DNA of 18,998 nucleotides from DATCVR01 sp036566745. GTDB taxonomy: Bacteria; Actinomycetota; Actinomycetes; Jiangellales; Jiangellaceae. The position numbers and the translations under genes were made by a program. Shown here one piece after another: positions 14,832 to 18,998 of this stretch (the stretch's first letter is position 1; every line of letters starts with the position of its first letter). The notes under the pieces were generated by a model that was not told the origin of the DNA, searched no databases, and saw only the letters and a list, made by a program, of their open reading frames with translations. Where the stretch lies: contig DATCVR010000204.1 of the NCBI GenBank assembly GCA_036566745.1, positions 1-18,998 of the forward strand, read 5' to 3'.

Positions 14832-15304
14832 GCACCGACGCCGGGCCTGCCACAACCACCAGGCCTACGACCCAGCGCTCGGCCTCGTTCGCCGAGCTCG
14901 ACGCCGGCACGCTCTACGCGCTGCTCAAGCTCCGCGTCGACGTCTTCGTCGTCGAGCAGGAGTGTGCGTACCCAGAGCTCGACGGGCGCGACACCGAGCC
15001 GGACACCCGGCACCTCTGGCTCGAGGACGACCACGGACCGGCCGCCTACCTGCGCATCCTCGCCGATCCGGACGACGTCGCGCGGATCGGCCGCGTGGTG
15101 GTCCGTGCCGACGCCCGCGGTCGCCAGCTCGCCGGACAGGTGATGGCGGCCGCGCTGACCGAGATCGGCGACCGGGCCGGCATCCTGAGCGCCCAGGCCC
15201 ACCTCGTCGGCTTCTACCGGCGTTTCGGTTTCGTGCCCACCGGTCCCGAGTTCCTCGAGGACGGCATCCCGCACCTCCCGATGGCCCGCCCGGCCGCGCG
15301 ATGA
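14828..15304 (+). CDS. ElaA-type GNAT acetyltransferase (first of two tandem copies)
   Basis: The 158-residue product has a full GNAT core of the ElaA type: LYALLKLRVDVFVVEQECAY with the family cysteine (Cys46), the LDGRD turn (51-55), VARIGRVVV (84-92), the acetyl-CoA loop RGRQLAGQVM (97-106), SAQAHLVGFYRRFGF and the family signature EDGIPHLPMAR near the C-terminus. It is thus the canonical ElaA copy of the two. GNATs transfer acetyl groups from acetyl-CoA to amines; the ElaA substrate is not established. About 20 N-terminal residues rich in Thr, Ala and Pro precede the domain. The start shares ATGA with the DUF5946 stop, and the stop shares ATGA with the second copy. Confidence 0.82.
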   Translation: MSTDAGPATTTRPTTQRSASFAELDAGTLYALLKLRVDVFVVEQECAYPELDGRDTEPDTRHLWLEDDHGPAAYLRILADPDDVARIGRVVVRADARGRQLAGQVMAAALTEIGDRAGILSAQAHLVGFYRRFGFVPTGPEFLEDGIPHLPMARPAAR

Positions 15305-15789
15305 CGGCTCCGGTCTGGCGCTCGGCGACCTTCGCGGAACTCGACGCCCCGACGCTGTACGCGCTGCTCAAGCTCCGCGTCGACGTGTTCGTCGCCGAGC
15401 AGGCGGACCCTTACCCGGACCTCGACGGGCGGGACCTGGAGCCGGACGCCGTCCACCTGTGGGCCACGATCGCCGGACATCCGATCGCCTACGTGCGAGT
15501 CCTCCGGGAGTCCGAGGGCGTGGCCCGGATCGGGCGCGTGGTGATCGCCGACGATGCTCGCGGCTCCGGATTGGGCACCGAGCTCATGACCCGAGCGCTG
15601 GAGCAGGTCGGCGATCGGCGCTGCGTGCTGAGCGCCCAGGCCCATCAGGCCGGGTTCTACGTCCGCTTCGGATTCGAGGTCTCGGGGCCACCGACGACGG
15701 GCCGGATCCCGCACGTCCCGATGATCCGCCCGGAGCATTACGGCAGCGCGGCCACGAGGTCGTCGACCGCCAGCCGCCGGCCGGTGTAG
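15301..15789 (+). CDS. ElaA-like GNAT acetyltransferase (second, diverged copy)
   Basis: The 162-residue product is a clear paralogue of its neighbour (identical TLYALLKLRVDVFV, VARIGRVV and SAQAH blocks). It differs at family positions: the cysteine of EQxC is Asp36, and EDGIPH is replaced by TTGRIPH. The acetyl-CoA loop RGSGLGTELM (87-96) is intact, so it should still be an acetyltransferase, perhaps with another substrate. After the usual end (IPHVPMIRP) it runs 16 residues further, through DNA that encodes the C-terminus of hemQ on the other strand, a 52-base convergent overlap. The start ATG 15301 overlaps the previous stop. No terminator separates it from hemQ. Confidence 0.8.
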   Translation: MTAPVWRSATFAELDAPTLYALLKLRVDVFVAEQADPYPDLDGRDLEPDAVHLWATIAGHPIAYVRVLRESEGVARIGRVVIADDARGSGLGTELMTRALEQVGDRRCVLSAQAHQAGFYVRFGFEVSGPPTTGRIPHVPMIRPEHYGSAATRSSTASRRPV

Positions 15790-16454
15790 AACGGCACTTC
15801 CTCGCGGACATGGCGGCGGGCCTCGGACCCGCGAAGGTGCCGCATGAGGTCGACGATGCGGTGCAGCTCGTCGGCCTCGAAGGCCAGCATCCACTCGTAG
15901 TCGCCCAGCGCGAACGACGCCACGGTGTTGGCCCGGACGTCGGGGAAGCCGCGCGCCATCTGGCCGTGCTCGGCGAGCATCGCCCGCCGCTGGTCGTCGG
16001 GCAGGAGATACCACTCGTAGGAGCGCACGAACGGGTAGACGCAGATGTAGTCGCGGGCCTCCTCGTCGGCGAGGAAGGCAGGGATGTGGCTCTTGTTGAA
16101 CTCGGCCGGGCGGTGCAGCGCGGCCTGGGACCACACCGGCTCCAGATGGGTGCCGAGGTCGGTGCGGCGGAAGCGGTGGTACGCGGTCTGCAACGCCTCG
16201 ATGGTCGGCGCATGCCACCAGACCATGACGTCGGCGTCGGCGCGCAGGCCGGCGAGGTCGTAGACGCCGCGGATCACCACGTCCTTGCCCTCGAGCTCGG
16301 CGAAGAGGTCGACGACCTCGGCCGCCACCGGGCGGCGGTCCGCCTCGCCCAGCGGCGAGGTGACCCGGAACACCGACCACATGGTGTAGCGGATGACCTG
16401 GTTGAGCTCGCGGGCCTGGCCCGAGGGGCGCGGACGGGACGTCGGATCGGTCAT
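15738..16454 (-). CDS. hemQ: Coproheme decarboxylase HemQ (ChdC), chlorite dismutase family
   Basis: HemQ performs the last step of the coproporphyrin-dependent pathway, decarboxylating coproheme to haem b with peroxide. The 238-residue product from ATG 16454 has YPFVRSYEWYLLP with the likely radical tyrosine Tyr140, His163 (AEHGQMARGF) as likely proximal ligand and His123 (NKSHIP) as likely distal histidine. The spacing of these three (17 and 23 residues around the tyrosine) equals that I recall for the Corynebacterium diphtheriae enzyme, where a distal histidine is an actinobacterial trait. A longer start at 16565 would add an arginine/glycine-rich tail from inside hemY and is rejected. Its ATG overlaps the hemY stop as ATGA. 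The 3' end overlaps the acetyltransferase gene on the opposite strand. Confidence 0.92.
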   Translation of the reverse strand: MTDPTSRPRPSGQARELNQVIRYTMWSVFRVTSPLGEADRRPVAAEVVDLFAELEGKDVVIRGVYDLAGLRADADVMVWWHAPTIEALQTAYHRFRRTDLGTHLEPVWSQAALHRPAEFNKSHIPAFLADEEARDYICVYPFVRSYEWYLLPDDQRRAMLAEHGQMARGFPDVRANTVASFALGDYEWMLAFEADELHRIVDLMRHLRGSEARRHVREEVPFYTGRRLAVDDLVAALP

Positions 16455-17914
16455 GCCCCGATCCTGACACGCCCTTCGGACACGTCCGCCGCCACCCTCC
16501 GGGCCGCCTTCGCGGCCGCCGCGACGCAGGCCGCCACGCCCACCCCGTCGTAGACCGCCCCGCACACCGCGAGCCCGGGCACGGCCTCGACGGCGGCCCG
16601 GATCCGCCGCACCCGGTCGAGATGCCCCACCGCGTACTGCGGCAACGCGCCGCCCCAGCGAGTGACCCGGGCGTCCACGGGGCTTGCGCTCAGCCCGCTC
16701 GCCGCTGCCAGTTCATCGATGACCACGGCGACCAGCTCGTCGTCGTCGCGCTGGAGGTCGGCCACCTCGCCGACCCGGCCGATCGACGCTCGGAGCAGCA
16801 CCGACGCGCCGGCCCGCTCCCCGAGCCACGGCCACTTCACCGAGGAGTACGTGACGGCCTTGACCGTGCGCCCGTCGACGGGTGGGACGAGGTAGCCCGA
16901 TGACGTCGGCGGCTCCGGGAACGCCTCGGCCGGCACCGCGAGCGTGACGATGGCCATGCTCGCCGTCTCGATCGCGCCCAGCTCGGCCGCAGCTGCCGGC
17001 ACCGCCTCGCCGAGCAGCCGCGCGGCCGGGGCAGCGGGCACCGCGACGACCACCGCGTCGGCCGTGAACACCTGTGGTGCAGGAACCGGGCCGGTGACCA
17101 GCTGCCACCCGCTCGCGGTCCGGCGCAGGTCACGGACGGTCGCGCCGGTCTCGATCACGGCGCCCGAGGCGGTAGCCACGGCCTCGGGCAGCCGTCCGAC
17201 ACCTCCCCGCACGCCCGCGAACACCGGGCCCACCGTCGTGGCGCCGCCGTTGCCCCCCGCGGCGGTGTCGGCGCCGGAGCCGGCCGCCTGCACAGCAGCG
17301 ACCGCCGCGTGCAGCGAGGCGTGCTCGCGAGCGGCCGCTCCCAGCGCGGGCACCGTGGCGTCCAGCGACAACGCACTCGCCTGCCCCGCGTATACCCCGC
17401 CGAGCAATGGGTCGACCAGGCGCTCGACCACGGCCGGACCCAGCCGCGCAGCCACGAACGCTCCGATCGCGACGTCTCCGTCGATCGGCATCCCCGCCTG
17501 CTGGTCGGCCGAGCGAGCCACCGCGAGTTCGTCGGGATCGAGGAGGCCGGCGAGGGCGCTCACGTCGCGCGGCACGCCCATGACGGTTCCCGCGGGCATC
17601 GCCACCATCCGGCCACGGCTCCACAGCCGCGCACCCACCTGCGCCGGGGTCACGATGTCCTCGCCGAGGCCCACGGCCCGCACCAGGTCGACCGCCTCCG
17701 GCCGCCGGGCCAGAAGCGACTCGGCGCCTTCGTCGACCGGCACGCCGGCCACCTCGGACACCCGCAGGTGGCCACCCACGCGCGGCGCCTTGTCGAACAC
17801 CGTGATCTGGGCCGACTCGCCCAGCTCGGCGCGCAGGAACCAGGCCGCCGCGAGACCACTGATGCCGCCGCCGATCACGGCCACCCGAGGGCCGCGCGTC
17901 ACTTCCTCACCCAC
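16451..17914 (-). CDS. hemY: Coproporphyrinogen III / protoporphyrinogen oxidase HemY (CgoX)
   Basis: This FAD enzyme oxidises the porphyrinogen in haem synthesis; next to hemQ the likely substrate is coproporphyrinogen III. The 487-residue product has the N-terminal dinucleotide motif VAVIGGGISGLAAAW (11-25), VFDKAPRVGGHL (39-50) with Asp at the ribose-binding position, DPLLGGVYAG in the substrate domain and a C-terminal FAD segment GLAVCGAVYDGVGVAACV (447-464). A Gly/Ala-rich insertion lies near residues 210-230. The start is GTG 17914 with GAGGG seven bases upstream; GTG 17902, preceded by GAGGAA, is an alternative. It is followed by hemQ in an ATGA overlap. HemH (ferrochelatase), which would link the two steps, is not in the window. 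Often annotated hemG or cgoX. Confidence 0.9.
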   Translation of the reverse strand: MGEEVTRGPRVAVIGGGISGLAAAWFLRAELGESAQITVFDKAPRVGGHLRVSEVAGVPVDEGAESLLARRPEAVDLVRAVGLGEDIVTPAQVGARLWSRGRMVAMPAGTVMGVPRDVSALAGLLDPDELAVARSADQQAGMPIDGDVAIGAFVAARLGPAVVERLVDPLLGGVYAGQASALSLDATVPALGAAAREHASLHAAVAAVQAAGSGADTAAGGNGGATTVGPVFAGVRGGVGRLPEAVATASGAVIETGATVRDLRRTASGWQLVTGPVPAPQVFTADAVVVAVPAAPAARLLGEAVPAAAAELGAIETASMAIVTLAVPAEAFPEPPTSSGYLVPPVDGRTVKAVTYSSVKWPWLGERAGASVLLRASIGRVGEVADLQRDDDELVAVVIDELAAASGLSASPVDARVTRWGGALPQYAVGHLDRVRRIRAAVEAVPGLAVCGAVYDGVGVAACVAAAAKAARRVAADVSEGRVRIGA

Positions 17915-17970
17915 GACTCCACCCTCGCAGACACCACGACAGCGCCCGCACTCAGATCCGCATCGTCACA

Positions 17971-17992
17971 GGGTCAGGTCGATCACGGAAGC
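17971..17992. repeat. 22-base repeat of an internal segment of the adjacent phosphoesterase gene
   Basis: These bases match 18053-18074 in the same orientation at 18 of 22 positions, including an unbroken TCGATCACGGA. The copy at 18053-18074 encodes ASVIDL inside the 2H phosphoesterase; the copy here lies just after that gene's stop and, on the minus strand in another frame, would read ASVIDLTL followed by TGA. It looks like a remnant of a duplicated or replaced gene end. No similarity continues beyond it. Confidence 0.3.
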
Positions 17993-17993
17993 G

Positions 17994-18623
17994 TCAGCTC
18001 GGCGAAAGCTGAACCGTCGCGATCTCAGTCCACACGTAGGCCTTCTTGTCTCGGTTGAGATCGATCACGGACGCCTTGGTGACGGGGACGTCGACGCTGT
18101 GCGGTGGGTGAGCGGCGAGAGTGTCGATCGCCGGTTGTGCCGGGGTGGCTCTGTTGGAGTACCCGAGGGAGACGTGCGGCCGGTAGCCGTCGGCTTGTTC
18201 GGGGACCGCGTCGGCGCCCCAGACGTCAGCGATGGCGGCGCGGATCTCGGCTCGCAGCCTGGCGAGTGGTTCGACGGGTCGTACCGGCATGCTCAGCGCC
18301 TCAGGGTCGATGAAGGCAGGGCCGATGGTCACGGTGAACGGCTCCAGCTGTGAGAGTCGGCGTTGGGCGGCTGCGGTGATTGCGCCGATGTCGGCGCGGC
18401 TGACTTCGTCGGTGAAGCCGATCCCTTGCATGGTGAGGTGCAGCCATGGCTGCGGCACCGGGTCGTACATCGGCAGGTGGTCGAGCGCGGGTCCGTAGTC
18501 GGCGGCGAGCTGGGCAACCGCGGGTTCGTCGGCGAAGGTGATGTGCCAGGTGTAGAAAGACCGGCCCACCTGCCACCCAGCCCGCCACCACCAGTGATCC
18601 CGTAACGGCTCGGGCACGGTCAC
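17994..18623 (-). CDS. 2H phosphoesterase superfamily protein (2'-5' RNA ligase/LigT-like)
   Basis: The 209-residue product has the two catalytic HxT/S motifs of the 2H superfamily: HLT at residues 62-64 (PWLHLTMQGIG) and HVS at 150-152 (YRPHVSLGYSN), about 88 residues apart as in two-lobed members. Such enzymes act on 2',5'- or cyclic phosphodiesters in RNA or nucleotides; the substrate here is unknown. The N-terminus, HWWWRAGWQVGRSFYTWHITF, is typical of an actinobacterial subgroup. The start is GTG 18623, fixed by GAGGAG six bases upstream. It begins 23 bases after the stop of the upstream helical protein on the same strand, so the two are probably one operon. Confidence 0.85.
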   Translation of the reverse strand: MTVPEPLRDHWWWRAGWQVGRSFYTWHITFADEPAVAQLAADYGPALDHLPMYDPVPQPWLHLTMQGIGFTDEVSRADIGAITAAAQRRLSQLEPFTVTIGPAFIDPEALSMPVRPVEPLARLRAEIRAAIADVWGADAVPEQADGYRPHVSLGYSNRATPAQPAIDTLAAHPPHSVDVPVTKASVIDLNRDKKAYVWTEIATVQLSPS

Positions 18624-18646
18624 GCGCGGCTCCTCGGGTTGCGTCG

Positions 18647-18998
18647 TCAGTCGGTGATAGCGGGGTGCCGAACGAATTCGGCAATGCCTTCGCGGATCCC
18701 GGCAGTGATCGGTTCCGCGGCCCTCGATGGTGCTGCCGCGAGTTCGCGGACGTCGGACATGCGGCGGATCAGCGGCCGCACGCGGTGTTCCTCGGCAGTA
18801 GCCATCACTGGTGCTACGGCCTCGGCAGCGCCGTCGAGCTCGTCGAGAATGAGATGTGCGCGGGTGGCTTGGAGTCGGACCATTCGCTCGCTGCCAGAGT
18901 TGCGCGCATCGCCTGCCACCACGTTGAACGCTGTCATCGCATCGTGTGCGAACGCGAGGGCGCTGGATGCGTCGCCCAGGGCGAGATACACATCGGCC
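18647..18998 (-). CDS. C-terminal part of a helical (TPR-like) protein, probably a transcriptional regulator; 5' end outside window
   Basis: The frame is open through the window edge; about 117 residues are seen before the stop at 18647-18649. It shows helix pairs of TPR type, such as VYLALGDASSALAFAHDAM and ERMVRLQATRAHLILDELDGAAEAV, then a final helical region ending in IREGIAEFVRHPAITD. This resembles the C-terminal half of the XRE-type regulators common in streptomycetes and relatives, which have an N-terminal helix-turn-helix followed by helical repeats. The DNA-binding part would lie outside the window, so the regulator call is inference. It is followed 23 bases later by the 2H phosphoesterase. 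Confidence 0.55.
   Translation of the reverse strand, partial: ADVYLALGDASSALAFAHDAMTAFNVVAGDARNSGSERMVRLQATRAHLILDELDGAAEAVAPVMATAEEHRVRPLIRRMSDVRELAAAPSRAAEPITAGIREGIAEFVRHPAITD

Noticed and set aside
15459..16553. 364-residue plus-strand open frame across hemQ
   Set aside because: Antisense to hemQ, whose key Tyr and His residues are intact; no recognisable domain.
16455..16565. N-terminal extension of HemQ to a start at 16565
   Set aside because: The extra residues are an Arg/Gly repeat encoded inside hemY in another frame; ATG 16454 with the ATGA overlap is far more natural.
16944..18353. 469-residue plus-strand open frame opposite hemY and the phosphoesterase
   Set aside because: Composition is Ser/Thr/Ala/Pro-rich with no motif, and both antisense genes have clear catalytic signatures.
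1..18998. CRISPR array, tRNA or rRNA genes, insertion sequences, attachment sites
   Set aside because: No regularly spaced repeats, cloverleaf with CCA/GTTCRA-type core, transposase motif or integrase was seen on either strand.

Overview
The window is high-GC DNA (hand-counted 60-base samples give about 67-75% G+C) with GTG starts, strong G/C third positions, TAnnnT -10 boxes at leaderless spacing and many ATGA stop/start overlaps. With a LigC/Prim-PolC pair, a HemY-HemQ (coproporphyrin-type) haem pair, class II HelD and DUF2568, this points to Actinomycetota. I cannot place it to genus. All names rest on motif reading by eye; no database search was possible.

Layout. 2-247: 3' end of an intradiol dioxygenase-like gene, followed by a short coding-looking remnant (249-392). 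397-1302 (-): class III-like polyphosphate kinase 2, divergent from a TPR protein (1488-2147). 2290-5342: an unrecognised 555-aa protein and a 5'-truncated, twice-frameshifted tandem paralogue, in DNA of slightly lower G+C than the flanks. 5432-7669: HelD-family helicase-like RNA polymerase factor whose conserved N-terminus has no canonical start codon. 7741-8787: stand-alone MetE-like zinc barrel protein, convergent with zapE (8834-9877, -) across a shared inverted-repeat terminator. 9912-11020: RibD-C/DHFR-fold reductase coupled to a DUF2568 membrane protein. 11061-13863: ATP-dependent ligase LigC, a Usp-like small protein and Prim-PolC. 13996-15789: msrB, a DUF5946 protein and two tandem ElaA-type acetyltransferases, each joined to the next by an ATGA overlap. 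15738-17914 (-): hemQ and hemY, also ATGA-coupled; hemQ overlaps the last acetyltransferase tail to tail. 17994-18998 (-): 2H phosphoesterase preceded by the C-terminal part of a helical, probably regulator-type protein that runs off the window.

Working together. LigC and Prim-PolC are a known pair for gap filling and sealing in base-excision repair; here a Usp-like protein sits between them, overlapping the Prim-PolC start. MsrB, the acetyltransferases and the DUF5946 protein form one translationally coupled unit, plausibly oxidative/stress maintenance. HemY and HemQ catalyse two of the last three steps of coproporphyrin-dependent haem synthesis.

Novelty. I found no convincing complete new system. 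The best leads are the unrecognised 555-aa family with its broken paralogue and possible third fragment, the Usp-like protein coupled to Prim-PolC, the mutually exclusive hairpins before msrB, and the cluster of three same-direction frame slips at 4.86-5.43 kb.
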